A stretch of 41,131 nt of DNA from a virus (IMGVR_UViG_3300000117_000063:1-41131); one strand, 5' to 3'; counted from the first letter of the stretch, positions 18,969 through 28,449 are shown. Notes: generated by a model from the sequence alone, not told the origin. Numbers and translations: made by a program.

Positions 18969-21427
18969 TTTTTTATTTTATTTAATTTTTTAAACTTAAC
19001 CGTCTTTTTATTCTTACTTTTTAAATAAGTTCTTAATGATAAAAACAATTCTTTATTTCTAATTATCGTTTGATCATTTTTTGATTGAACTTGTCCTAAA
19101 TTTTGAATAATTGATAGGTCTTTGGCATATTCTTCTAGCTCTTCTAAAATTTCTAATGATTTGTGATCTTTGCAATCATACTTAGTACACATATCGATTA
19201 AAGCTTCTTTTTCAGTGTAACCCAAACTTCTAAATTGATTATAGTAATTAGTATGCAATTTATGCAATTTTTTCCACTTATAAAAGAGATCTTCATTAAG
19301 AGTTTTAAAGACTTGAAACATATTAATATTTTCAACTCTTTCCTTAATTAGATGAGCAGTATACCATCTTTTTACAATATGATGTTTCATTTCAAATAAT
19401 TGATTAACATTAATAAATTCACTTAATTCGTTCTTGATACTATTAGCAACTTTCAGTATAACTACACCGTCATGCTTATAATACTTTTGACGCTTCTTTT
19501 CATCAGCTTCAAAAGAAAATGTATGACTTGCATAGTCTACTGAATATTGATTATAAGCATCTTCACCTTGTTTGCATATTTGTCCAACAGCTTTAAGTAA
19601 ATCATTATCTTTAGAATTACCATAAATAATAATACCACCCTTATCTTTGTAATTACCCATAATTTCACCATCGGTTTCTATATTACAAAATTTAGGATTA
19701 TTACTATTATCTTGATAATATCTTCTACAAAATAATTTACCTAACCTCTTTCTTCTTTCCTGATCTGTTTCAAATTCACCCATAGCTTCTAACTCATCTT
19801 CATTAGTTACAATAACATCATCATACATTTTAAATTTATGCTTACAACCATCAATTAGTTTACACATAATCTCATAATCAGATATTATAACTCCCTTAAC
19901 TCTTACTTCCAATTTAGAATTCCATAAATCATAATCTTTTTCAGAATCAATTACTTTTTGGTCACATCTATTCCTTCTTAATTGAATATACTTCTTAGTA
20001 GAAGTTTCAGCTATATGATTAAGAATAGTAATATCTTTAGGCTTCCTAAATGTTTTAGTAGGCTTATCAGTACCATCTTCTTTCTTTTCATATACCTGTT
20101 CTTGATAATACACAGGATACTTTAAGAAATCTTCCCAATCAGTCGCTTTTTTAGAGACCTTAAAACCACCAGAATAACTATGATGACTTTCTTTGCTAAC
20201 AGTAGCAATAGTAAAACCCATAAATAATTTTTCTATAGCTTTATCTTGTAAAGGATTTACACTTAAAGAACCAAGAAATTCCATCTTAACATCTGTTTGA
20301 GTTAGCCCAGCAAGATGAGATCTTACCTCAAATGTACTAACCCAATTATGTCCATAGTAACTTCTTTTACTTTTCTTAATTGAAGTAGCCATTTTAATCC
20401 AATGTAAGAAATCAGTAGCATTATTTAATTCTCTATTACAATCATATACACAGCTTTCTCTAACAGCTTTAAATTTCTCTTTAATAGCTTCTTTAGTTCT
20501 ATCAGTATATCGAATATTCTCTCTTGAAGGAACCAAATCGATTTCTCCAATAGCAAATTTAAGAGCAGCTGGAGCACGATCTTCATCTATACCATCTAAT
20601 TGATTAAAATCTAATGGATATCTTACTCTTCCAACTACACAATGTAAATTTTTATCAATCTCAGTATTCTCTAAACCTAAAGCCACTATTAAATCTTCAT
20701 CTTCATAATCTATTTGAATAGAATCTATATGAGCTCCTAGACCTTCATCTACATTTATGTATTGCAGTCCATCAAAATATAATAATTGCTGTTCTATAGA
20801 CTTTTTAAACGTTCTAAGGTCTTTATCCTCTTGTATAGGGATAATGACTTCAGTGCAGTTTAAATCCTCTGTAGGCGTTGCTTTTATCATATCCATATGA
20901 AATGCATCATTACCTTTATATAGCATATAAGAGTGTTTAATACCATTATGGTTTGCTATAATATAAAATGTATTAGTATATGAAAATGGAGATTTAGCAC
21001 CAATACCAAACCCACCGATTTGTAAATTGTCGCTTCTTTTAGTTGAATTACCAAACATAGTGTAGATAGTTTCTACTCTTTGTTGGCTTAATCCAATACC
21101 AAAATCTCTAAATATCATTGCATTACCAATACCTAATAATATATTCTCTTCTTGAAATTCTATTTGAGGACATTTATTGTCAGGATGCCAGTATTTAGGA
21201 ACATCTTCATGAGTACTAGGTATAATACCTTCTCTCTTAAGACGTTTCTCTCTGTGTGCATCATAACAATTAGATGTTACTTCTCTTACTATAGAACCTA
21301 TAGGATCAGAATATAAATTAATCAAAGAATCGATAATAATACCCATCGAGTCTTCTCCTATTTTAAATTTATTGGTTTTCATTTCACCAATAATTTTTTC
21401 TACGCTTTTTTCTCTTTTAATTTCCAT
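18965..21427 (-). CDS. rIIA: rIIA-like GHKL ATPase
   Basis: An 820-residue protein with a GHKL (Hsp90/histidine kinase/MutL/gyrase) ATP-binding domain at the N-terminus: N box E49-VTS-N53-CYDA, G1 box D108-F-G110-I-G112, and a glycine-rich lid GGFGIG at 138-143 followed by AKSPFSYT. This arrangement, the length and the coupled rIIB gene identify a T4 rIIA homologue. The C-terminal half is Lys- and Asn-rich and diverged. The start lies 28 bases inside the upstream primase gene, so expression follows from the replication operon. In T4, rIIA associates with the membrane and with rIIB; here a role in overcoming host exclusion is inferred from family only. Confidence 0.88.
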   Translation of the reverse strand: MEIKREKSVEKIIGEMKTNKFKIGEDSMGIIIDSLINLYSDPIGSIVREVTSNCYDAHREKRLKREGIIPSTHEDVPKYWHPDNKCPQIEFQEENILLGIGNAMIFRDFGIGLSQQRVETIYTMFGNSTKRSDNLQIGGFGIGAKSPFSYTNTFYIIANHNGIKHSYMLYKGNDAFHMDMIKATPTEDLNCTEVIIPIQEDKDLRTFKKSIEQQLLYFDGLQYINVDEGLGAHIDSIQIDYEDEDLIVALGLENTEIDKNLHCVVGRVRYPLDFNQLDGIDEDRAPAALKFAIGEIDLVPSRENIRYTDRTKEAIKEKFKAVRESCVYDCNRELNNATDFLHWIKMATSIKKSKRSYYGHNWVSTFEVRSHLAGLTQTDVKMEFLGSLSVNPLQDKAIEKLFMGFTIATVSKESHHSYSGGFKVSKKATDWEDFLKYPVYYQEQVYEKKEDGTDKPTKTFRKPKDITILNHIAETSTKKYIQLRRNRCDQKVIDSEKDYDLWNSKLEVRVKGVIISDYEIMCKLIDGCKHKFKMYDDVIVTNEDELEAMGEFETDQERRKRLGKLFCRRYYQDNSNNPKFCNIETDGEIMGNYKDKGGIIIYGNSKDNDLLKAVGQICKQGEDAYNQYSVDYASHTFSFEADEKKRQKYYKHDGVVILKVANSIKNELSEFINVNQLFEMKHHIVKRWYTAHLIKERVENINMFQVFKTLNEDLFYKWKKLHKLHTNYYNQFRSLGYTEKEALIDMCTKYDCKDHKSLEILEELEEYAKDLSIIQNLGQVQSKNDQTIIRNKELFLSLRTYLKSKNKKTVKFKKLNKIKK

Positions 21428-22434
21428 GCGCTTATTAATTTATTTATTAAACATTTAGTTTCTTCACTTGTATGAGCTTTTCTATAATCAGATATATCTT
21501 TAAATCCATTTGATCTTGTTTTAAAAGTTTGTAGAAATATAGGTTTAAACCCATATATTTTCCGCAACTTATTAGCGCCTCTTACGCCAGTATAATCAAA
21601 GTCATTTAATATATAAATATCATTGAATCTCTCATATAATTCACGAGTAACAGTATCTTTAATATTCGCAATTTCATTTTGTAGAGCTACACTTATGTAG
21701 CCTAATGTTCTTAACACCATAACATCTTTTAATGCTTTAGTGATAATTAACATATTACCTTTGGTAGGTAATTGATCCCATCCTTGAAAAATAGTTCTAT
21801 TAGTATTGCTCATCCATTTGTATCCTGTTAGGGAAAGTGGACGATAAATCTTCCATGTATATTCATTATCTTTATAAAATAAATAACCATAAATAGGGTT
21901 ATTATTTACATATGTAGCGACTGTATTGTCACCTACGAATACACATTTACAAGAAAATACATTATATAATTTAAGTAAATTCTCATCAATACCATATTGA
22001 TCCCAATAATGTTTATCTACAAAAGTAAACTTCTGTGTTTTAACAGTTATTGATTTCTTAGGAGTAAAATTTAATTGCTTAATATCAGTTTGATAGCCTG
22101 AATACTCTTTAGTTTTATAACCATGTTGGCTATACATTAACTCTAAATTAAAATCTTTGTTTATTTGAATTAGTGAGTCATAAAAATTTACACCAAATTT
22201 CTTTTGTATAAAATTAAAACAATCACCAGATTCACCAGTACCAAAATCTTTATATCTAATAGTACCTCTTCTATCTACAAATAATGAAAAGCTAGGCTTG
22301 TCATCTTGACGAAAAGGACTATTTATTACTATACCGGACTTAAAATCTCTTCCTATATAATAACTAAAAATTTGATATGCACTGAGTTTATTTAGAATAG
22401 CCTCTTTGGTTAATTGAATATTAATTTTATACAT
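21400..22434 (-). CDS. DnaG/Toprim primase-like protein with altered key residues
   Basis: A 344-residue protein with the layout of a phage primase. The N-terminus has SPFRQDDKPSFSLF (39-52) and FGTGESGDCFNFIQ, the CHC2 zinc-domain pattern, but the first Cys and His are replaced by Ser39 and Arg42 and later Cys ligands are missing. The Toprim domain shows ITKALKDVMVL (231-241), where the usual catalytic Glu is Lys233, and ILNDFDYTG with D278-x-D280 kept. So it looks like a primase fold that has lost zinc binding and the Toprim glutamate. Many Bacteroidota phages seem to carry Toprim proteins with a similar LKDVM motif, so it may be an established branch rather than a decayed gene. It sits between the SSB terminator and rIIA, in the replication operon beside DnaB helicase and polymerase. 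Confidence 0.7.
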   Translation of the reverse strand: MYKINIQLTKEAILNKLSAYQIFSYYIGRDFKSGIVINSPFRQDDKPSFSLFVDRRGTIRYKDFGTGESGDCFNFIQKKFGVNFYDSLIQINKDFNLELMYSQHGYKTKEYSGYQTDIKQLNFTPKKSITVKTQKFTFVDKHYWDQYGIDENLLKLYNVFSCKCVFVGDNTVATYVNNNPIYGYLFYKDNEYTWKIYRPLSLTGYKWMSNTNRTIFQGWDQLPTKGNMLIITKALKDVMVLRTLGYISVALQNEIANIKDTVTRELYERFNDIYILNDFDYTGVRGANKLRKIYGFKPIFLQTFKTRSNGFKDISDYRKAHTSEETKCLINKLISAWKLKEKKA

Positions 22435-22458
22435 ATCTTAAAAATATTAAATTAGTCC

Positions 22459-22491
22459 AAAAGAAAAAGGGAGGAGATAAATCCTCCCTTT
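22459..22491 (-). terminator. Rho-independent terminator after the SSB-like gene
   Basis: AAAGGGAGGA, loop of 6 nt, TCCTCCCTTT: ten perfect pairs followed on the minus strand by a T-rich tract (TTTTTCTTTT when the stem end is included). It lies in the 75-bp gap between the SSB-like gene and the primase gene, so it should end or attenuate transcripts from the polymerase-to-SSB segment before primase and rIIA. Confidence 0.85.
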
Positions 22492-22509
22492 ATCCTCAAA
22501 TCATATTAC

Positions 22510-23076
22510 CTAAAACGGTAAACCAGATTCTGCAGGCTCTGCTGCACCAGTCGATGCAGTAGAAGTTAATGTAGCTGGATTATCAGCTTCATCTTTTTCC
22601 ATCTTATCAAAACTACTAATATTTAATTTAGTTGGATCTGTGTCCATAGTTTCAACAAAAGGAACATATTTAGGAATAGATACATAATTATTGTAGCTAT
22701 AAACAGTCTTTACTCTTAGTTTCTTACCTACATAAGTATTACCAAGTAAAGTGATTACAGTTTTTGCAAAACTATCAAAAGAATCTGCATTAATAATTAT
22801 CTTACCTTCATCCATAAATTTAGTTAGGATATGTTTTACTCTCTTCATTTGAGATTGTAATTTCTTTTCCCAACCTTCGTTAGCTGTGTCTATTGGCCAT
22901 TCGAAGTGATTCAATGAAGAACCTTCTTCTGATTTAAAGGTAAACTTTAGAAAAGCATTACCATTACTTGCCGTGTCAACACTAACACCCGTCATTTCTA
23001 CATTCTCACTTATACCAAGCGGAAATATTGAGGATGACGATCCCTCTGACTTTACAGTCTGATTAATTTGATACAT
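22510..23076 (-). CDS. Single-stranded DNA-binding protein, OB-fold type (inferred)
   Basis: A 188-residue protein. The body (about 20-150) has alternating strands of the kind expected of an OB fold, and the tail is low-complexity Thr/Ser/Ala/Glu ending in ESGLPF. A flexible tail with a terminal Leu/Ile-Pro-Phe tip is the hallmark by which SSB recruits replication partners. I do not recognise the core strongly, so the call rests on tail, size and place between the RecA-fold ATPase and primase. It is followed by the best terminator in the block, which fits a highly expressed protein needing its own transcript end. An alternative is a recombination mediator. Confidence 0.6.
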   Translation of the reverse strand: MYQINQTVKSEGSSSSIFPLGISENVEMTGVSVDTASNGNAFLKFTFKSEEGSSLNHFEWPIDTANEGWEKKLQSQMKRVKHILTKFMDEGKIIINADSFDSFAKTVITLLGNTYVGKKLRVKTVYSYNNYVSIPKYVPFVETMDTDPTKLNISSFDKMEKDEADNPATLTSTASTGAAEPAESGLPF

Positions 23077-23098
23077 ATATTTAAATTTAATCGATTAA

Positions 23099-23770
23099 TT
23101 ATTCATTATAGTACTTTTCCATTACTGTCTTAATAGAACGTAAACAGTTAGGAATTAAATAGTCCTCAAACATACCTTCAGGAGATTTCGCAGTTGAAAC
23201 ACCGTCAGATTGTGTCTGAAACATATATTCATTGCTTCCTTTACCATCAGCTTTAACTTCAGTAAATAAAACAACGCTTGACATAGACTCTAAAACAATA
23301 CGATCTAATTGTTTTCCAGCTGTCATTACCTTTTTATATTGAGCACCCATATCATTGTAACCCTCTTCAGAGTGTGCTAATACAAATACATCAACATCAT
23401 CAGGTAATATTTGGTTAATGATAGTAAATACATCATATATACCACCAGATAATTGAGTCCACTTTTCAAAACCCTTAATATGTCTCTCTCCCATTACTTT
23501 ATCTGTCATCATACGATTAATAGTATCGATAACAACAGTTTTAATGTGAGGAGCTTTTTCAGGTATAGCTTTCAATACATTACATACTTCAACTAAAGAA
23601 GAGATTTTAGAGTAATTCTTATTTTCTTTAGAATAACTCTTTTTCCATCCTTTAAAGGGTAATGCTTTTTGATCACTATTTATATAAAAAGTGCTTTTAG
23701 GATCCAATTCTCTACTAGAGGTGGACTTGCCGGATCCAGACTTTCCACATACAATTACTAAATTTGCCAT
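23099..23770 (-). CDS. RecA-fold ATPase, Sak4-like
   Basis: A 223-residue P-loop ATPase. Walker A is G9-KSGSGKST17 right at the N-terminus, Walker B is VVIDTIN after IKT, and a later VFVLAHSEE strand ends in a polar sensor position. The early P-loop, small size and the downstream segment QYKKVMTAGKQLDRIVL fit phage AAA_24/Sak4-type proteins, which act in single-strand annealing or RecA-like recombination. The gene directly precedes the SSB-like gene, which is the usual partner of Sak4-type proteins. It starts one base after the stop of the preceding gene, so it belongs to the same operon. A role in helicase loading is an alternative. Confidence 0.75.
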   Translation of the reverse strand: MANLVIVCGKSGSGKSTSSRELDPKSTFYINSDQKALPFKGWKKSYSKENKNYSKISSLVEVCNVLKAIPEKAPHIKTVVIDTINRMMTDKVMGERHIKGFEKWTQLSGGIYDVFTIINQILPDDVDVFVLAHSEEGYNDMGAQYKKVMTAGKQLDRIVLESMSSVVLFTEVKADGKGSNEYMFQTQSDGVSTAKSPEGMFEDYLIPNCLRSIKTVMEKYYNE

Positions 23771-23771
23771 A

Positions 23772-24152
23772 TTATTCTTTTTCGTTTAATATATAAAACC
23801 CTAATTTTAAATAATTCATTGCATCAGCAAATCTACCATCAATACTTTCTGCTTGTGGGATCGAAGGATCCTTAGCATAAGACATAATAGCAGCTACATG
23901 TTTATAGAAATAAACACTCCATGCTTGCATAGGAGTTGTTCCACTTAACTCTGCAGCTTTTCTAAAATTTGCCAATACATCGCCATTAGCTTGAGTATAG
24001 CCGGGTCTTTTTGCATCCTCAATATTTCTGGCTAGTTTTTCTAATGCTTTTACACATTCATCATAATCATTTCCATTATGATATGTTACCTCGACATCAC
24101 TACTATTAGTGAATCTTTTAGACCAAGGTAAATTTTTAAATAGTCTTGTCAT
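23772..24152 (-). CDS. Small conserved phage protein, unknown function
   Basis: A 126-residue helical protein. The C-terminal part WSVYFYKHVAAIMSYA ... ESIDGRFADAMNYLKLGFYI resembles a helical pattern common in phage proteins linked to nucleotide metabolism or modification (a conserved Arg and Asp in RFADAMNYL), but I cannot assign a named family with confidence. The first codons overlap the end of the DnaB-like gene by 17 bases and the stop is one base from the Sak4-like gene, so it is an integral part of the replication operon. No membrane segments or Cys clusters. Confidence 0.7.
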   Translation of the reverse strand: MTRLFKNLPWSKRFTNSSDVEVTYHNGNDYDECVKALEKLARNIEDAKRPGYTQANGDVLANFRKAAELSGTTPMQAWSVYFYKHVAAIMSYAKDPSIPQAESIDGRFADAMNYLKLGFYILNEKE

Positions 24153-25122
24153 CTGATTTCATTTTATAATTAACATTCTCATTATTATAATCGACCACAC
24201 GATTATACATTAATTCATTTTTCATACGTGCTATACAAGGTTGACCTTCTCTAACTTTTAAGAAGTGCCAAAACAATGCACCAGCAGTATTCCATGATTT
24301 AGGGCCATAAGTTTCTAATCCCAGTTGTTCAGGGTTCATAGATACCATAACTAAATCTGAAAACATATAAACTGAATCACCGCCAAATAAATCCTTCTTT
24401 TTAGGAAATTGTTGTGATGGTTCAGTTGCACGATCTGCATGTTCTATCTCTCTATTTAATTGAGATAAAAATACAAATGCTATTTTATACTTCTTCTTCA
24501 GTGCATTAGCCATAACCATAAGTTCAACTAAAACAAGACGCTCCATTTCACCAGCCCTACCTCTAACAAGAATAGTATGATCTAGCATAACAACTACACC
24601 TCTATCTTTGTTTTCTTCTTGGGTCGCAAAATGTTCTATAGTATTTTTAATTTGTTCTACATTACCTGGCATTTCTACATACCAAATAGGGAATTGAGTT
24701 ATCTCTTTACTTGATGACAATACTTTATAATAAGCAGCATCAGATAAAGTATAGCCATCTATACCACTATGTAACTTTCTTGTTGTTGTATTTAATGCAC
24801 TTGAGAATTTACGACTCACTAATTGACGAGCTAGCATCTCGAAATTAAATGATAGTACTGCAAACTTCTCTTCTGTGTTTAATTGAAATAATTCTGTTTC
24901 TAATTGATTTATAATAGCAGTTTTACCACTACCAGACATACCCGCTATAGTATGTATAGTGTTCCACTCTATTCCATCCATACTCACATGATTATATTTA
25001 GACCATGGAGTCCTTAAGGATTTAATTAATCCTTTTCTTCTGTCGTCAATATACTGCACAGCATCAAATGCTGCTTTCTTTATGCTAGTATATTGCAATC
25101 TTGGTTTATTTATTTGTGTCAT
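24136..25122 (-). CDS. DnaB-like replicative helicase (RecA-fold domain)
   Basis: A 328-residue protein with Walker A G61-MSGSGKT68, a following LSFNFEM strand with the catalytic Glu, Walker B VVVMLDHTILV, and FVFLSQLNRE, the DnaB/RadA motif with the sensor Gln. The pattern is the C-terminal domain of DnaB-family ring helicases; the N-terminal DnaB domain is missing, as in many phages of Bacteroidota. It should unwind the fork for the family A polymerase encoded upstream. The gene overlaps its upstream neighbour by 4 bases and the downstream one by 17. Confidence 0.85.
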   Translation of the reverse strand: MTQINKPRLQYTSIKKAAFDAVQYIDDRRKGLIKSLRTPWSKYNHVSMDGIEWNTIHTIAGMSGSGKTAIINQLETELFQLNTEEKFAVLSFNFEMLARQLVSRKFSSALNTTTRKLHSGIDGYTLSDAAYYKVLSSSKEITQFPIWYVEMPGNVEQIKNTIEHFATQEENKDRGVVVMLDHTILVRGRAGEMERLVLVELMVMANALKKKYKIAFVFLSQLNREIEHADRATEPSQQFPKKKDLFGGDSVYMFSDLVMVSMNPEQLGLETYGPKSWNTAGALFWHFLKVREGQPCIARMKNELMYNRVVDYNNENVNYKMKSDDKTI

Positions 25123-25709
25123 ATTAAATCTTCTCCGTATTTAGTGTCACCGCTAGTAGATGTATTAACTTCAGCTTCAAGGAAACTAGCATATGCATCC
25201 CAAGCATTTTTATTTAAGTAAGTTTCTAACGCATGCATGTATGGCATATTACCACCACGTGTTCTTAGTTCAACTTCCTTCTTTAAACAAGCAAGTATAT
25301 AAGTATGAGTTAAAGGATTACCTTTTACAATTCTATCATATTTTTGCTTACATACAATAGCACTTTTAGCAGATATACTAGAAGGTCTTAACACTCTTAC
25401 TGATCTACCATTATATACCTTAACAGGATATGCAGCAAATAGTTCAGTAAAATAAGATTCTTCTACTCCTAATAATTTTCTTACTTTGTCTCTTGCAAGA
25501 GTTATACAAGTCAAAGGATTTTGTGGATCGCAGGATAATATATACCCTTGATCCACTAGTCCTTGAACTTCTCTTTTAGCAAAACTATAAAGATTTACAT
25601 ATTTCACGAATAAATCAACATTGTTCTCAAATAGTAAGTTTAACATCACATATTGAGACGCGGTTAATTTGTTCTTGATCAAACCAAGAACGTTGATTTC
25701 TATATTCAT
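25119..25709 (-). CDS. Conserved phage protein between helicase and radical SAM genes
   Basis: I place the start at the Met at 25709 (protein starting MNIEINVLGLIKNKLTASQY, 196 residues) because the longer frame to 25763 adds a poorly conserved-looking Lys/Ile-rich leader. The N-terminal half (LTASQYVMLNLLF ... REVQGLVDQGYILS) has the look of a winged helix, and the second half is helical with a Gly-Gly-Asn turn. I recognise no named family. It overlaps the DnaB-like gene by 4 bases, suggesting it could be a helicase loader or origin-binding partner; this is inference from position alone. Confidence 0.75.
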   Translation of the reverse strand: MNIEINVLGLIKNKLTASQYVMLNLLFENNVDLFVKYVNLYSFAKREVQGLVDQGYILSCDPQNPLTCITLARDKVRKLLGVEESYFTELFAAYPVKVYNGRSVRVLRPSSISAKSAIVCKQKYDRIVKGNPLTHTYILACLKKEVELRTRGGNMPYMHALETYLNKNAWDAYASFLEAEVNTSTSGDTKYGEDLI

Positions 25710-25770
25710 ATCGGAAAATTTTTTTGAGTTTATAAAGATAATTAATTTATAGTTTATACACAACTATTTA

Positions 25771-26781
25771 CTAGAATATATAACGAATTTTATTCCAAGG
25801 AATAACTCTGTTATGTAGTCTAATAAACTGGTCTATAAACTGTCTTTTTAAGCCTGATCTATATCTAAGATTTGTACCACCATATTGAGAAGTTTTAAAT
25901 TCTTGCTCATTAGGTTTCCATAAATCTTCTTCTGCTTTAGGATTTTGTACAAGATTATAATTGTGTCTGTTTTCATTGTGTGTTAAAAATATACACTCTG
26001 CTAAAACTTCACTTTTATAATCTACATAATCATTCATCATATTAAATAGTTCTTCATAGTCATCTAACCATTTATCATAAACTATAATAGGAGAATAATT
26101 AACATGCACATCATATCCAGCATCAATAAAAGCATTAATTGCTTTTATACGATCTATAATTTTGGAGGTATTAGGCTCATGTATATCAGCTTTACACTGT
26201 GGCATGAGACTAAATCTAATCCTAATCTTACCTTTAGGGTCAAATGATATTAGATCTGGGTTTACATATTTAGTTGCAAAACTACCCATTGCTGTATCAT
26301 GATCTCTAAAGAACTTAAATATCTTACGCCACTCGTGATGTTTAGCATGAAGAGCAAAATCTTCATTGCAGCTAATATCATAAGTAATATAAGTTTTATG
26401 TGTCTGATTAGGTTTGGCTATTTCCATTTGAGCAAACCAAGCATGTTTGTTTATTTCTGATAATATTTCTTCTGTATTTGTAGCAATAGATAAACCATTA
26501 GGTTTATTACGCTTCATATAACAATAAGAACAATTATATAAACAACCATGTCCAAAACTAGGAGATATATAATCTGTAGATCTACCAGATAGTCTAATCT
26601 TAAAAGATTTTCTTTTAACTTTCTGTACATTTACTACAGGCTTAATTTTTTTATAACTTGTAATCAACTGACTACCAACAGTATAGACCTTCTTCTCAAG
26701 AAGTCTGCCTTTATACTCATAGTAATCTTCTATAGCTTCGTATGGTATATTATTTATACCTTCATCCCATATTTTAGCCAT
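25771..26781 (-). CDS. Radical SAM protein, spore photoproduct lyase-like
   Basis: A 336-residue protein with the radical SAM cluster motif C80-LYN-C84-SY-C87 in FGHGCLYNCSYCYMKR. The setting (SPSFGHGC before it, later IRIRFSLMPQ, DAGYDVHVNYSPII and the ending WNKIRYIF) fits the spore photoproduct lyase branch, enzymes that repair thymine photodimers using a 4Fe-4S cluster and S-adenosylmethionine. The protein is about the length of the bacillus enzyme. Location inside the replication operon, 7 bases before the next gene and overlapping the previous one by 8, fits DNA repair or base chemistry during replication. Whether it repairs UV lesions or makes a modified base cannot be told here. Confidence 0.8.
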   Translation of the reverse strand: MAKIWDEGINNIPYEAIEDYYEYKGRLLEKKVYTVGSQLITSYKKIKPVVNVQKVKRKSFKIRLSGRSTDYISPSFGHGCLYNCSYCYMKRNKPNGLSIATNTEEILSEINKHAWFAQMEIAKPNQTHKTYITYDISCNEDFALHAKHHEWRKIFKFFRDHDTAMGSFATKYVNPDLISFDPKGKIRIRFSLMPQCKADIHEPNTSKIIDRIKAINAFIDAGYDVHVNYSPIIVYDKWLDDYEELFNMMNDYVDYKSEVLAECIFLTHNENRHNYNLVQNPKAEEDLWKPNEQEFKTSQYGGTNLRYRSGLKRQFIDQFIRLHNRVIPWNKIRYIF

Positions 26782-27250
26782 CTTTATTAAGTATTAGTTT
26801 TTTTAAATCTAGCACGTCTTCTAACTTAAAACGTGTTGTAAGAGCTTCAGTCATATTTACTGTATCAGTAGACCATTCATATACGTTACCAGCATATACC
26901 AAGCAATAAGCTGGTACAACTATAGTATCTTCTACAAATGCTTTACCTTTATCAGTTACTCTCCAATGACCATTTTTATCAGGATTAGACTCTATAAATT
27001 TCCACTTTTCTAAATAAGTGTAATCCATAGCAGTAGCTCTCAATCCTAAGAGAGTAAATTCATTTTGTACATGTATATACATACCTGCACCTTTTGTTCT
27101 AGAGTATATTATTGCTAATGCTCTACACATATTAGAATTCAACTTCCGTTTATAAGCCTTAACCAACTGTCCACAAGCGGGACAGTTAGTTCCAGACTCA
27201 TAATGCTTACGAAGATGATCCTTGACTTCAAGAATTGTTTTCATATTCAT
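26774..27250 (-). CDS. Cys-pair winged-helix-like phage protein
   Basis: A 158-residue protein with a single CPACGQ knuckle (C23, C26) near the N-terminus, followed by a helical region with a winged-helix look (FTLLGLRATAMDYTYLEKWKFIES, shown here only in part by its pattern of Leu/Tyr and Lys/Trp) and WRVTDKGKAF, typical of a wing. Only one Cys pair is evident, so zinc binding would need further ligands such as C42. Proteins of this type are frequent in phages of Bacteroidota and are suspected DNA-binding factors. It starts 23 bases inside the SF2 helicase gene and overlaps the radical SAM gene by 8. Confidence 0.7.
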   Translation of the reverse strand: MNMKTILEVKDHLRKHYESGTNCPACGQLVKAYKRKLNSNMCRALAIIYSRTKGAGMYIHVQNEFTLLGLRATAMDYTYLEKWKFIESNPDKNGHWRVTDKGKAFVEDTIVVPAYCLVYAGNVYEWSTDTVNMTEALTTRFKLEDVLDLKKLILNKDG

Positions 27251-28448
27251 TAATATTTAAAAATTTAACATTATAATCCTCTTGAGAGGAAGCCATCCAC
27301 TTCTCCTCTTGACTATTTTCAACATAGATACGATAAATCAGAGCCTGCTTGCCATCTTCCCAACGAACAGTACGGCCTATTCGCTGTATCATATCTTTTG
27401 TTTTGCTTGTCCCACTAGCTATAATAGCCATGGAAATATCAGGTACATTCATACCCTCGTTCAAAGCCTTTGCAGTAGATATTCGTGTTATTGAGTTCCC
27501 GCTTTTCAATAAATCTAAGTTTATAGTTCGTTTCTTTTTAGAAATTTTACTATGAAAACTTACACAATTATCTAACGCATCTGTGACTTTGTCAGCAAAT
27601 TCAATAGTCTGAGAAAATATAATAGCTTTTCTCTCAAGATTCATATTTGATATATATTTAACTGCTTCTAATTTAGCTTGAGCATTATAAATAATGTTCT
27701 TACGCTTAGTCATTGCAGCATTGCACATAAAAGGATAACCTGAATTAGTATTATCTAACACATGTCCTTTAGTTTTTAAAAATATACTATAATTGGCTGG
27801 GTTCATACAAGAGAACATAGTCTTTAGATCCTTATTAAAATATGGAAATAAAGAGTTAAATGTTCTATCAGCCTTTGTATATTCAGATAATTCAGAAGTT
27901 GTTAACTTAATTGGCACGTTATATATCTTGAAAGGACTAATCAATCCAAGATCTTCTGCTTCGTTAGTTGTAACACTGTGAATAATAGGACTTATACCTG
28001 ATAAAATACGTAATTTGATTTTATCTACATAAGCAGTTAGTCCTAATATTTTCTGATACCTGTTATTTACAAAAAAATTAACAAACTTTGGACTCATATA
28101 ATTATGAATCTCATCAGCTATTATTAAATTAAATGTATGACCCATCCATTTATATGCTGTTTGAATGCATACGCATTTAACACATTGTTCGAAGACGTCA
28201 CCTTCTTCCCATTTATAAAATTCATCTTTCCATGATCTATCTCTAATAGTTTCAGTAGGAGTTAATATTAATATCCTAGCTTCCATATTAGTTATTTTGG
28301 CGATGTAAGCCGCAGCCAACACTCCACAACGTGTTTTACCGGTTCCGGTAGCATATTGTAGGGTCCCCCTGCCGTACCACGGCTTATCCCACCATATATT
28401 TAGACCTTGTCTTTGAATTTTATCTTTTGATTTAGACATTGTTTCCAT
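27228..28448 (-). CDS. SF2 DNA/RNA helicase
   Basis: A 406-residue superfamily 2 helicase. Motif I is ATGTGKT (33-39), motif II is D112-E-I-H115, motif Ia-like ILTPTETIRD follows motif I, and motif VI reads QRIGRTVRWEDGK near residue 360. The compact form resembles UvsW/type III restriction-type helicases of phages, which remodel branched DNA or R-loops to switch replication modes. The gene starts one base after the polymerase stop and overlaps the next gene, so it is produced together with the replisome. Confidence 0.85.
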   Translation of the reverse strand: METMSKSKDKIQRQGLNIWWDKPWYGRGTLQYATGTGKTRCGVLAAAYIAKITNMEARILILTPTETIRDRSWKDEFYKWEEGDVFEQCVKCVCIQTAYKWMGHTFNLIIADEIHNYMSPKFVNFFVNNRYQKILGLTAYVDKIKLRILSGISPIIHSVTTNEAEDLGLISPFKIYNVPIKLTTSELSEYTKADRTFNSLFPYFNKDLKTMFSCMNPANYSIFLKTKGHVLDNTNSGYPFMCNAAMTKRKNIIYNAQAKLEAVKYISNMNLERKAIIFSQTIEFADKVTDALDNCVSFHSKISKKKRTINLDLLKSGNSITRISTAKALNEGMNVPDISMAIIASGTSKTKDMIQRIGRTVRWEDGKQALIYRIYVENSQEEKWMASSQEDYNVKFLNINEYENNS

Positions 28449-28449
28449 A

